This document shows, one piece after another, positions 1-6,875 of a DNA stretch of 7,673 nucleotides. Numbering within the stretch: the first letter of the stretch is position 1; the number at the start of each line of letters is the position of its first letter. The stretch is from positions 1-7,673 of the forward strand of contig JASLAE010000396.1 in NCBI GenBank assembly GCA_030147305.1. The letters run 5' to 3'. The translations under genes were made by a program, and so were the position numbers. Under the pieces are notes generated by a model. The model worked only from the letters and a program-made list of their open reading frames with translations, ran no database searches and was not told the DNA's origin. This DNA comes from Cesiribacter sp. GTDB lineage: Bacteria > Bacteroidota > Bacteroidia > Cytophagales > Cyclobacteriaceae.

Positions 1-34
1 GATATAAAGTTTTTAAAATACTGATAACAACTAG

Positions 35-1444
35 ATGAACTGTCGAGAACTGCTGGAGGAGCATGAAGTATTTGATAAGATCAGTAAAGCTGCTCAACAG
101 CTGCAGGTGCCTGCCTATGTGATTGGTGGTTTTGTACGGGATTATCTGCTGAAGCGCCCTTCTAAAGATATCGATATTGTTTGTGTGGGTAGTGGTATAA
201 CCCTGGCAGAAAAGGTTGGTAAAGAGGCGAGGGTTGGGGTAAACGTATTCAAGAATTTCGGCACAGCCATGCTGCGCCTGGGCGAGTGGGAGGTAGAGTT
301 TGTAGGTGCCCGCCGCGAATCATACAACCGGGATAGCCGCAAGCCTGTGGTAGAAGATGGTACACTGGAAGACGATCAGAACCGGCGTGATTTCACCATC
401 AATGCACTGGCCATTAGCCTTAACCCTGAGAATAGGGGAGAGCTGCTCGACCCTTTTGATGGTGTAAAAGACATGCGGCGCAAGCTTATACGCACGCCCC
501 TGGATCCACATATTACTTTTTCAGATGATCCCCTGCGCATGATGCGGGCGATTCGCTTTGCCGCCCAGCTTGGCTTCGACATCGCACCCGATACCTTTGA
601 TGCTATCATACAACAGGCAGACCGGCTCCAGATCATTTCCGCAGAACGGATCATCGATGAGCTGAACAAGATCATTCTTTCTCCAAAGCCATCCTATGGG
701 TTCAAACTACTGTTTCACAGCAAGCTGCTGCATCAGTTTTTCCCGGAGATGATTGCCCTGCATGGCGTAGAAACTCGGGATGGACAGTCGCATAAAGACA
801 ACTTTTATCATACCCTGCAGGTGCTGGACAATGTGGCCGAGATGTCGGATGATCTATGGCTGCGCTGGGGTGCCATTTTACATGATATTGCCAAACCTCC
901 TACCAAGCGTTTCGATCCGCGCGTAGGCTGGACCTTCCATGGGCATGAAGACAGGGGCGCCCGCATGGTACCGCATATTTTTCGGCGCCTAAAGCTGCCC
1001 ATGGACCATAAAATGAAGTTTGTGCAGAAGCTGGTACGGTTGCACCTGCGCCCCATTGCCCTGGTAAAAGATGTTGTCACAGACTCTGCCATTCGCAGGC
1101 TGCTCTATGATGCCGGTGAAGATCTGGAGCCACTTATGAAGCTCTGCCGCGCCGACATCACCTCTAAAGACGATGTGCGGGTAAAACGTTATCTGCGCAA
1201 TTTCGATAAGGTGGAACAAAAGCTTCTGGAGGTAGAAGAAAAAGACCAGGTGCGCAATTTTCAGCCTCCCGTAACCGGTGAGGAAATTATGGAAACCTAC
1301 CAGCTACAACCCTCCAGAGTTGTCGGCGAAATTAAAGACGCCATAAAAGAAGCTATTCTGGAAGGTAAAATTCCCAACCAAAAAGAAGCTGCCTGGCAGC
1401 TCATGCAGGAATTAGCCAAAGAAAAAGGACTTCATCAGGGCTGA
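35..1444 (+). CDS. cca: CCA tRNA nucleotidyltransferase / poly(A) polymerase family protein with HD domain
   Basis: This is a cytoplasmic class II nucleotidyltransferase, expected to add or repair the 3' CCA end of tRNAs from CTP and ATP. The head domain has GGFVRD at residues 31-36 and the metal-binding DID at 45-47. RRDFTINALA (118-127) and DPLRMMRAIRFA (165-176) are the conserved motifs that follow, and the neck helix contains ERIIDEL (204-210). An HD phosphohydrolase domain follows: H259, H283-D284 in LHDIAKP, and H302/H304 in FHGHED. The 469-residue length fits the bacterial HD-containing form. The start is firm, because an in-frame TAG sits immediately upstream at 32-34. The gene appears to be its own transcription unit, ending in a hairpin terminator. 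Sequence alone cannot separate a full CCA-adding enzyme from an A-adding enzyme or poly(A) polymerase. The family assignment is secure; the exact specificity is inferred. Confidence 0.93.
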   Translation: MNCRELLEEHEVFDKISKAAQQLQVPAYVIGGFVRDYLLKRPSKDIDIVCVGSGITLAEKVGKEARVGVNVFKNFGTAMLRLGEWEVEFVGARRESYNRDSRKPVVEDGTLEDDQNRRDFTINALAISLNPENRGELLDPFDGVKDMRRKLIRTPLDPHITFSDDPLRMMRAIRFAAQLGFDIAPDTFDAIIQQADRLQIISAERIIDELNKIILSPKPSYGFKLLFHSKLLHQFFPEMIALHGVETRDGQSHKDNFYHTLQVLDNVAEMSDDLWLRWGAILHDIAKPPTKRFDPRVGWTFHGHEDRGARMVPHIFRRLKLPMDHKMKFVQKLVRLHLRPIALVKDVVTDSAIRRLLYDAGEDLEPLMKLCRADITSKDDVRVKRYLRNFDKVEQKLLEVEEKDQVRNFQPPVTGEEIMETYQLQPSRVVGEIKDAIKEAILEGKIPNQKEAAWQLMQELAKEKGLHQG

Positions 1445-1483
1445 TATACCGCCATCATACATTCATTTCTTACAGCGAATATT

Positions 1484-1513
1484 AAATGCCTGATGCCGCA
1501 ACATTAGGCATTT
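1484..1513 (+). terminator. Rho-independent terminator after the nucleotidyltransferase gene
   Basis: The arms 1484-1495 and 1502-1513 form a 12-bp stem with one G-U pair around a six-base loop (CCGCAA). A short T-run (1511-1514) and a T-rich stretch follow. It lies 40 nt after the stop codon at 1444 and separates this gene from the downstream exported-protein operon. Confidence 0.8.
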
Positions 1514-1577
1514 TCTATTATTTGGTTTTATTTGAAATAAAGTACCCAGACCGTTTCATTTAAAGCCACCTGTGCGC

Positions 1578-3476
1578 ATGATCAGCATACTTACCACTAA
1601 AAAAATACTATTCTCCAGCCGGATAGCTTTGCTGTTTTTACTCACTTTTTCATTTTTCCATACGTTTGCAAGTCAGGACAATAAGGTTGTTCTGCGGGAG
1701 TACAAGACCGTTTATACTTTTACCCTGAACAAGAAGACGAAAGAACCCCAGGTGACCGAATCGGTATACATGGTTTTTGAGTCGCTGTATTCAAATGCCG
1801 AAGTAATTGTTCCGGCATTTTATGACGAAAGCTCTTCACTATCTGCAGCAACCATTCTGGACGCCCGTAACCGCAGAACATTTACAGAAAAGGTATGTGG
1901 TAATTACGAAGATGGTGAAATCTTTTATTCCGATACAAAGCTCTGCGTTTATCGCCTGACCCTGGATGCAAAAGGAGAAACAGCCAGCTTTAGTGCCAGC
2001 AAAGAGTTTCTGAACATGCGTTACTTTACCAGTGTGTACCTGCCTTTTACCTATAAGGCACTACAACGTACGGTCGAGTTCCATATACCGGAATGGCTAA
2101 ACCTGGATCTGGAGGAATACCATCTGGAAAGTTTTGGTGTAAAGAAACATGAAGCGACAGATGCCAGAAAAAAATTAAAAATAGTACGCTACAGTGCTTC
2201 AAATCTGGCAGGTTATGAAAATGGCGCCTTTCTCTCCAGCAAATCTGCCACCTATCCGCATATTATTCCCATTGTGCGGGCATACGAACAGGGGGGGCAG
2301 CAGGTCAGTTATATGAACAGTACCCAGGATCTGTACAACTGGTATTCAGGACTTACCAAAGTTGTTGATAACAAACCATCTGTAATGGCTCCCCTGGTTG
2401 CTGAATTGATAAAAGACAAGCCAGCGAAGCTGGATCAGATCAGGGCCATATATCATTGGGTACAGGACAATATCCGGTACATAGCTTTTGAAGAAGGCAT
2501 TGCGGGTTTCAAGCCAGAGACCTGCCAGAAGGTATTTACAGATCGTTATGGCGACTGTAAGGGCATGGCAAATCTTACAAAAGAAATGCTGCTCCTGGCT
2601 GGTTTCGATGCACGGCTTGCCTGGATTGGTACCAATAATCTCATCTATACTTACAAGACACCCTCCCTGGCTGTAGACAATCACATGATCTGTGTGGCCT
2701 TTGTAGATGGCGATACGCTTATTTTGGATGCTACTGAGAAGTTTATAAGTGTGAAAGACCACGCCGAACGCATACAGGGAAAAGAACTACTTATTGAGAA
2801 CAAGCAAAATTACATAATTCACAAAGTGCCGGTACTGGGGCCGGAACGTAATAAGCGGGAAAAAGTCTATAAGCTGGCCATTGCCAATGGAGTGCTAAAA
2901 GGCAAAGGTGTGGTACAGGTGAGTGGTGAAATGAGAACATCTATTCTCTATACCTGCAATAACGTACGCAACGAAGCAACCGAGGAACTGCTGAAGCGAT
3001 CGCTTGTAGGTGCCTCCAAAGACCTGACGGTTCAGTCCCTGGCATATAGCTCGCTTTCTGAAAGGGAAAAGCCTTTTAAAGTGGATTTTGACCTTACCCT
3101 CAGTAAAAACCTTACTGAATATGAAGGAGAGTATTACTTTCAGCCAGACATTTCTCCGGATTTTGTGCACCTGAACCTGGAAGAAGACCGGATCAGCAAA
3201 CTGGACTTCAAGGAAAAGATCCATCAATCGGTAGAGGTACGGCTCAAGATTCCGGCTGGGTATTATGTGTCTCACAAACCCGACGAGCTGAGGATCAATA
3301 CTGATGAATTTACTTTCAACTATTCCTATAAAGTAGAAAAGGATGAAATAATATTCAGAAAGCTCATTCATATTCCCAAAGGGGCGGTGTCAAAAGCTTC
3401 TTTTCTACAATGGAATGAAGCGCTGAAATCAGCGCAAAAGCAGTCAAACGATCAAATCATTTTATCTAAAAAATAG
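1578..3476 (+). CDS. Exported DUF3857/transglutaminase-like protein with intact catalytic triad
   Basis: This is a predicted periplasmic or envelope protein of 632 residues from the ATG at 1578. A GTG two codons earlier (1572) is a possible but less likely start. The N-terminus is a signal peptide: basic KK, a hydrophobic core ALLFLLTFSFF, and likely cleavage after FAS before QDN. Residues of about 40-230 form a divergent DUF3857-like beta domain. Residues of about 280-395 are a transglutaminase-like (papain-fold) core: Cys327 in RYGDCKG, His369 in DNHMICVA and Asp384 in LILDATEK make a complete Cys-His-Asp triad. The C-terminal part (about 430-632) looks beta-rich and matches the layout of the next gene's product. 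The real substrate is unknown; peptide or protein cross-linking or hydrolysis are family-level possibilities. It is the first gene of a two-gene operon, with a 12-nt gap to its neighbour. Confidence 0.88.
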   Translation: MISILTTKKILFSSRIALLFLLTFSFFHTFASQDNKVVLREYKTVYTFTLNKKTKEPQVTESVYMVFESLYSNAEVIVPAFYDESSSLSAATILDARNRRTFTEKVCGNYEDGEIFYSDTKLCVYRLTLDAKGETASFSASKEFLNMRYFTSVYLPFTYKALQRTVEFHIPEWLNLDLEEYHLESFGVKKHEATDARKKLKIVRYSASNLAGYENGAFLSSKSATYPHIIPIVRAYEQGGQQVSYMNSTQDLYNWYSGLTKVVDNKPSVMAPLVAELIKDKPAKLDQIRAIYHWVQDNIRYIAFEEGIAGFKPETCQKVFTDRYGDCKGMANLTKEMLLLAGFDARLAWIGTNNLIYTYKTPSLAVDNHMICVAFVDGDTLILDATEKFISVKDHAERIQGKELLIENKQNYIIHKVPVLGPERNKREKVYKLAIANGVLKGKGVVQVSGEMRTSILYTCNNVRNEATEELLKRSLVGASKDLTVQSLAYSSLSEREKPFKVDFDLTLSKNLTEYEGEYYFQPDISPDFVHLNLEEDRISKLDFKEKIHQSVEVRLKIPAGYYVSHKPDELRINTDEFTFNYSYKVEKDEIIFRKLIHIPKGAVSKASFLQWNEALKSAQKQSNDQIILSKK

Positions 3477-3488
3477 TCATCCCTACTA

Positions 3489-5717
3489 ATGAGAAAAATT
3501 AGTTTGCTGGCCATGCTGCTCCTGCTCTGTAGCCTGGCTTTTGCCCAGAATGATAAAGAGAAGCAGGCGATACGTAACAAGATCTGGTCTCAGCAAGATC
3601 AGGAATTTTCTGCTACCAGTGTGCCGGCAGAATGGGAAACTGAAGATGTGGTAATCCTTGCCAAAAAAATCGATTACGAGATTCAGAAGCGCAGCATTAT
3701 GCTGGTGCTTGACGAAACCTTTACCATGCATATGCGGATAAAGGTATTGAATAACGATGGAGTTAAAGAATATTCCGAGCTGCAGTTTGAGGTACCCCGT
3801 TCGGATTATGATGGGCTGGTGGTACTGGGGCCAAACCTGGATTCCAAGTTTTTCTTTGGCGCCCGCATAGAGAAGAAGAATGGGCAGATCACAGAATTAA
3901 AGGAGACGGACCTGGTAAAAATGGAACTGCAAAGCAATTCCAGCCGCTACGAAAAACATAAGCTGGCCATACCAACCCTGGAGCCTGGCGATATCATCGA
4001 TTATTATTACCGCCTGGATGTGCCGCGCATGGTGCAGCATTACTTCGAGTCGCCGGCCTTCGATTTCCTGCTGTCTGGTCGATTTCCTATTGTCCACCAG
4101 GAATATAATATTTTACTGAACCGTAAGTGTACCATCAATGCCGGTTCTTACAATGGCGCGCCTGAGTTTAAGATGGCCAGCCAGGACAGAAACTTCACAC
4201 ATTATCAGCTAATTGACCGTAACCGTGCCAAGTATAAGTCCGAACGCTGGACCTACGATTACCAAAACATGCCTTTCTTTAAATTTCAAACCTATTTTAT
4301 TGGTAAAAAGAAGGGGATACCATTCAATTCGTTTCCAAACGACACCGAGCAAATGGCCAAAACCATTGGTAAGGATAAGCTCAATGATTTTGCAGAGAGG
4401 CTGGTGTACTACAGAACACAGGCCTCTATTCTGGACCTGAAGGCAACCCATGCCTACATGAACAAACATTATAAAAAGGAGAAAGATCCTGTAGTGTTGG
4501 CCCAGGCAGCTTATTACTTCCTTAGGAATAACAATATGGCTGCTTCCTATGAATATGGTTTGATGCAAAACAGAGAGATGTGGAGCAGGATCAATGAAAA
4601 TTATTTTGTGAGCGTATTCTCTAATTATCTCAAAAGTAAAAAGATAAACCACGAAATCTTGTTCACAACCCAGCGCAATTCCGGATTTCAGATTAAGAAA
4701 CTTCTTTTTAAAGATGATATGCGGATGTTGGTGGCTGTTAATGACAAGGACGGCAAGCGTATGTTCTTCAATAACTTTACCTTTTATAACAATCCAAATG
4801 AGTTGGATGCTGAAATAGAAGGTATGCCAGCCTATGCAGTAAATATGCTGGAGGCAAGGAAGAAAAGAACTGTAAAAGACATTAGCCTGCCGATATCCGG
4901 TAGTTCACAGAACAGAGAACAGGAAATTGCAAAGATTCAGATAGAAATGGAAGCCGAGCCTGCGCTGCGTATTGAACGTACTACGGCAGTGTATGGGCAG
5001 CGCAAAATAGGCACTCAACAGCAATTAGTAACAGGTTACACTTACCTGGATGCAAGCAAAAAGCATAACCTGGAAGTAGACCTGCAGAACTTCTGCAAAA
5101 CCAACGGGTACCTGATGAGTGGCGCAGAAAGGCGTAAAATGCCGGAGAAAAAGGCACAGCTTATTCAGGAGCAGCAGGAGAGGCTTCAGAAAGACTATGA
5201 AGCATCTTTGCAATCTGAATTCTCAACCAAAAACATTAGTCTTACCGATGTTAAACTGCTGGAGGCAGGCATTTGGCAGGATGCGCCTGTGGTTGAATAC
5301 CAGGATTCCTTTGTCATGAAAGACCTGATCCAACGAGCAGGGCCTAACTATCTGTTAGAAATAGGCAAACTTATTGGTGGCCAAATGGCTATTGAAGAGA
5401 AAGAACTGGATCGGGTGCACAACATTCAGCTGGAGTATGCCCGGGAGTTCGAAAACCAGATTGAGCTGCAGATTCCCAGTGGTTATGTTCTGGAAGGTGT
5501 AGAGCGATTAAAAGCAAATGTGCAGAATGGGGCTGGTGTATTTACCAGTACAGTTTCACAGGAAGGGGATAAGTTGATCATTACAACTAAAAAGACTTAC
5601 CTGAAAGCTGATGTTGTAAAAGAAGATTGGAAAGATATGGTGGCTTTTCTGGATGCTGCTTACCAATTTTCTCAGCAGAAACTACTTTTAAAGAAAAGCC
5701 CCCAGGCCAGAAAATAA
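3489..5717 (+). CDS. Exported DUF3857 protein with degenerate transglutaminase-like core
   Basis: This is a predicted periplasmic protein of 742 residues. The signal peptide is clear (MRKISLLAMLLLLCSLAFAQ, cleavage likely after AFA). C14 does not sit in a good lipobox, so a lipoprotein is unlikely. Residues of about 50-260 form a well-conserved DUF3857 domain, including FGARIEKKNGQ (123-133) and IPTLEPGDIIDYYY (161-174). Residues of about 315-435 align with the transglutaminase core of the preceding gene without the catalytic residues. The Cys position is Asn371 (RINENYF), the His position falls in DDMRMLVAV, and the Asp position falls in MFFNNFTF. A charged, Gln-rich helix (about 552-580), possibly coiled, precedes the C-terminal beta domain. 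That domain ends like its neighbour (QIPSGY near 661, KLLLKK at the end). It is the second gene of the operon. I infer a non-catalytic binding or scaffold role; the biological function is unknown. Confidence 0.87.
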   Translation: MRKISLLAMLLLLCSLAFAQNDKEKQAIRNKIWSQQDQEFSATSVPAEWETEDVVILAKKIDYEIQKRSIMLVLDETFTMHMRIKVLNNDGVKEYSELQFEVPRSDYDGLVVLGPNLDSKFFFGARIEKKNGQITELKETDLVKMELQSNSSRYEKHKLAIPTLEPGDIIDYYYRLDVPRMVQHYFESPAFDFLLSGRFPIVHQEYNILLNRKCTINAGSYNGAPEFKMASQDRNFTHYQLIDRNRAKYKSERWTYDYQNMPFFKFQTYFIGKKKGIPFNSFPNDTEQMAKTIGKDKLNDFAERLVYYRTQASILDLKATHAYMNKHYKKEKDPVVLAQAAYYFLRNNNMAASYEYGLMQNREMWSRINENYFVSVFSNYLKSKKINHEILFTTQRNSGFQIKKLLFKDDMRMLVAVNDKDGKRMFFNNFTFYNNPNELDAEIEGMPAYAVNMLEARKKRTVKDISLPISGSSQNREQEIAKIQIEMEAEPALRIERTTAVYGQRKIGTQQQLVTGYTYLDASKKHNLEVDLQNFCKTNGYLMSGAERRKMPEKKAQLIQEQQERLQKDYEASLQSEFSTKNISLTDVKLLEAGIWQDAPVVEYQDSFVMKDLIQRAGPNYLLEIGKLIGGQMAIEEKELDRVHNIQLEYAREFENQIELQIPSGYVLEGVERLKANVQNGAGVFTSTVSQEGDKLIITTKKTYLKADVVKEDWKDMVAFLDAAYQFSQQKLLLKKSPQARK

Positions 5718-5734
5718 GAAAGCATAACAGAAGT

Positions 5735-5777
5735 CCAATAAAAAGCGCCTGCATCTACTGCAGGCGCTTTTTATTGG
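5735..5777. terminator. Bidirectional terminator between convergent genes
   Basis: A perfect 19-bp inverted repeat (5735-5753 and 5759-5777) encloses a five-base loop, TCTAC. The GC-rich core GCGCCTGCA is flanked by A5 on one side and T5 on the other, so it can end transcription from both strands. It lies 17 nt after the exported-protein operon and 24 nt after the ftsE stop codon. Confidence 0.92.
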
Positions 5778-5801
5778 ATAATATTCATTGGGTAGGTTAA
5801 C

Positions 5802-6512
5802 TTAAAACTCGCCCCTGAAGCTAAAGACATCATGGACCGAATCCAGCACCTTACCTTTTTCGCATTTCAGGACACGGCCAGGATGGTCGCTGAGCAGCCG
5901 GTGGTTGTGAGTGGCCATTAGCACAGCGGTTCCACTGTTGTTAATCTCCTGGAAAAGCTGGAAAATTCCTTCAGCAACATCAGGATCCAGGTTGCCCGTT
6001 GGTTCGTCAGCCACAAGAATAACCGGTTCGTTGATAAGTGCTCTGGCGATTACAATGCGCTGCTGTTCACCACCGCTTAGCTGGTGAGGCATTTTATTGG
6101 CCGCAGAGTCGAGGCCCACCTGCATAAGTACCTCCGAAAGGCGGCGTTTCATTTTTCCCTTTTCGCTCCAGCCAGTAGCACGCATCACAAAGAACAGGTT
6201 CTCTGTAACCGTGCGGTCATAGAAAAGCTGAAAATCCTGAAAGATAATACCCAGCTTGCGGCGCAGATAGGGAATATCTTTGTTTCTGATCTTTTCTACC
6301 TGATAGCCTGCCACATAGGCTTCACCAATTGGTAGTGGTAAGTCACCATAGAGCACCTTTAAAAGAGAAGTTTTACCACTGCCCGTACGGCCAATCAGGT
6401 ATACAAACTCACCTTTATTGATTGTAAAAGAAACATCGCGCAGTACCTGGTACTCGCCCTGATAGATGGAGGCTTGCTTTACACGAACTACCGAATCCTG
6501 AGCAAAAGTCAT
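5802..6512 (-). CDS. ftsE: Cell division ATP-binding protein FtsE
   Basis: This is an ABC-type ATPase of 236 residues. In the FtsEX complex it sits on the inner face of the membrane and drives the FtsX permease, which in other bacteria activates periplasmic peptidoglycan hydrolases at division. All nucleotide-binding motifs are present: Walker A GRTGSGKT (41-48), Q-loop Q92 in FQDFQLF, signature LSGGEQQR (145-152), Walker B VILVADEPTGNLD (164-176) and switch His202 in ATHNH. I chose the ATG at 6512 because homology starts at VVRVKQASIY. A longer reading frame up to 6617 overlaps the upstream gene and adds 35 residues with no ABC character. The likely operon partner is the small ORF 20 nt upstream. 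No ftsX is present in the window, so the partner permease must lie elsewhere. FtsE rather than a LolD/MacB-type ATPase is inferred from overall sequence character. Confidence 0.88.
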   Translation of the reverse strand: MTFAQDSVVRVKQASIYQGEYQVLRDVSFTINKGEFVYLIGRTGSGKTSLLKVLYGDLPLPIGEAYVAGYQVEKIRNKDIPYLRRKLGIIFQDFQLFYDRTVTENLFFVMRATGWSEKGKMKRRLSEVLMQVGLDSAANKMPHQLSGGEQQRIVIARALINEPVILVADEPTGNLDPDVAEGIFQLFQEINNSGTAVLMATHNHRLLSDHPGRVLKCEKGKVLDSVHDVFSFRGEF

Positions 6513-6532
6513 AAGAGCGGGTGAGTAGTAGA

Positions 6533-6736
6533 TTAAAATTCTAATTTCTGCAGTTTTCCAAAGGGAAGTTTGCTGATGATCTCCCTGAGCTGCTCTTCTT
6601 TGCCGGCAAGTCCCCACTTTTCCAGCTTGTCAAGGGGTCGGTCGGCGCGAAAATAGGCAATCAGCACAAAGTTATCGTCACGGAGCTGAATGTAATCCGG
6701 TATTTTGGCTTTGCCCTTTACTTTAATAATGTACAT
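6533..6736 (-). CDS. Small conserved-looking hypothetical protein upstream of ftsE
   Basis: I do not recognise this 67-residue protein. It starts at the ATG at 6736; an in-frame GTG at 6742 would add two residues. It contains no other Met codon, so the start must be one of these two. It is highly charged, with no Cys, no His, no signal peptide and no membrane segment, which suggests a small cytosolic protein. The first half (YIIKVKG, DYIQLRDDNFVLIAYF) reads as beta strands. The second half (PLDKLEKWGL, KEEQLREIISKLPFG) reads as two helices. It ends 20 nt before the ftsE start on the same strand, so the two are probably co-transcribed. Coding is supported by balanced protein-like composition, tight spacing to ftsE and placement directly after a terminator. 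A role with FtsE is only inferred from position. Confidence 0.7.
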   Translation of the reverse strand: MYIIKVKGKAKIPDYIQLRDDNFVLIAYFRADRPLDKLEKWGLAGKEEQLREIISKLPFGKLQKLEF

Positions 6737-6741
6737 ATCCA

Positions 6742-6749
6742 CAAATATA
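6742..6749 (-). promoter_or_regulatory. Possible Bacteroidota -7 promoter element for the small ORF and ftsE
   Basis: On the minus strand this reads TATATTTG, an exact match to the Bacteroidota -7 consensus TAnnTTTG. A TTTG lies upstream at 6765-6768 but only 15 nt away, shorter than the usual spacing of about 17-23. The element overlaps the T-run of the preceding terminator and sits 5 nt before the ATG at 6736. Transcripts would therefore be nearly leaderless. Short AT-rich matches arise by chance, so this is tentative. Confidence 0.3.
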
Positions 6750-6784
6750 AAAAGGCTGCCCTTGCAAAAAAAGGCAGCCTTTTT
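6749..6784 (-). terminator. Terminator after the transaldolase gene
   Basis: The arms 6749-6760 and 6773-6784 are a perfect 12-bp inverted repeat (AAAAAGGCTGCC and its complement) around a 12-base A-rich loop. Read leftward, the stem ends in five Ts, giving a standard intrinsic terminator about 90 nt after the transaldolase stop codon. The symmetry would also allow termination in the opposite direction, but no plus-strand gene lies nearby. Confidence 0.85.
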
Positions 6785-6803
6785 AGTATTCCGTTTATTG
6801 TGT

Positions 6804-6860
6804 TAGGTACATGGAGCTATCTGCTCGAAGCAATATGCCTCAGTAGCTGTCGATACCCTA
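6804..6860 (-). other. Imperfect stem-loop in the transaldolase 3' untranslated region
   Basis: Three nested pairings are visible: TAGGTA (6804-6809) with TACCCTA (6854-6860, one bulge), AGCTATCTG (6815-6823) with CAGTAGCT (6841-6848, one bulge), and GCA/TGC in the apex. They form one extended hairpin between the stop codon and the terminator. No ORF of note lies here. The fold may be a 3' stabiliser or part of a small RNA, or it may be chance. Confidence 0.35.
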
Positions 6861-6875
6861 TATACCTGGTATTTT

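Noticed and set aside
1572..1577. GTG start two codons before the chosen ATG of the first exported protein
   Set aside because: The ATG at 1578 directly precedes a normal signal peptide; the GTG adds only two residues and has no supporting motif.
1514..1577. Promoter for the exported-protein operon (TTTG at 1521-1524 and 1531-1534)
   Set aside because: A promoter must lie near here because a terminator precedes it, but no TAnnTTTG match with acceptable spacing is present, so I could not place one.
2346..2762. Minus-strand 138-codon reading frame inside the first exported protein gene
   Set aside because: It is antisense to a well-supported gene with conserved catalytic motifs and has no recognisable domain.
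2895..3371. Minus-strand 158-codon reading frame in the same gene
   Set aside because: It is a shadow of the plus-strand coding frame, with no independent start context or family resemblance.
4209..4652. Minus-strand 147-codon reading frame in the second exported protein gene
   Set aside because: It is antisense to the degenerate transglutaminase region and has no protein-family signal.
6513..6617. N-terminal extension of ftsE by 35 codons to an upstream start at 6617
   Set aside because: The extra residues do not resemble an ABC ATPase, would overlap the small ORF in another frame, and the ATG at 6512 fits the family start.
6853..6872. ATACC/GGTAT hairpin followed by a T-run as a plus-strand terminator
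   Set aside because: The stem is only 5 bp with a 10-base loop, and no plus-strand gene precedes it.
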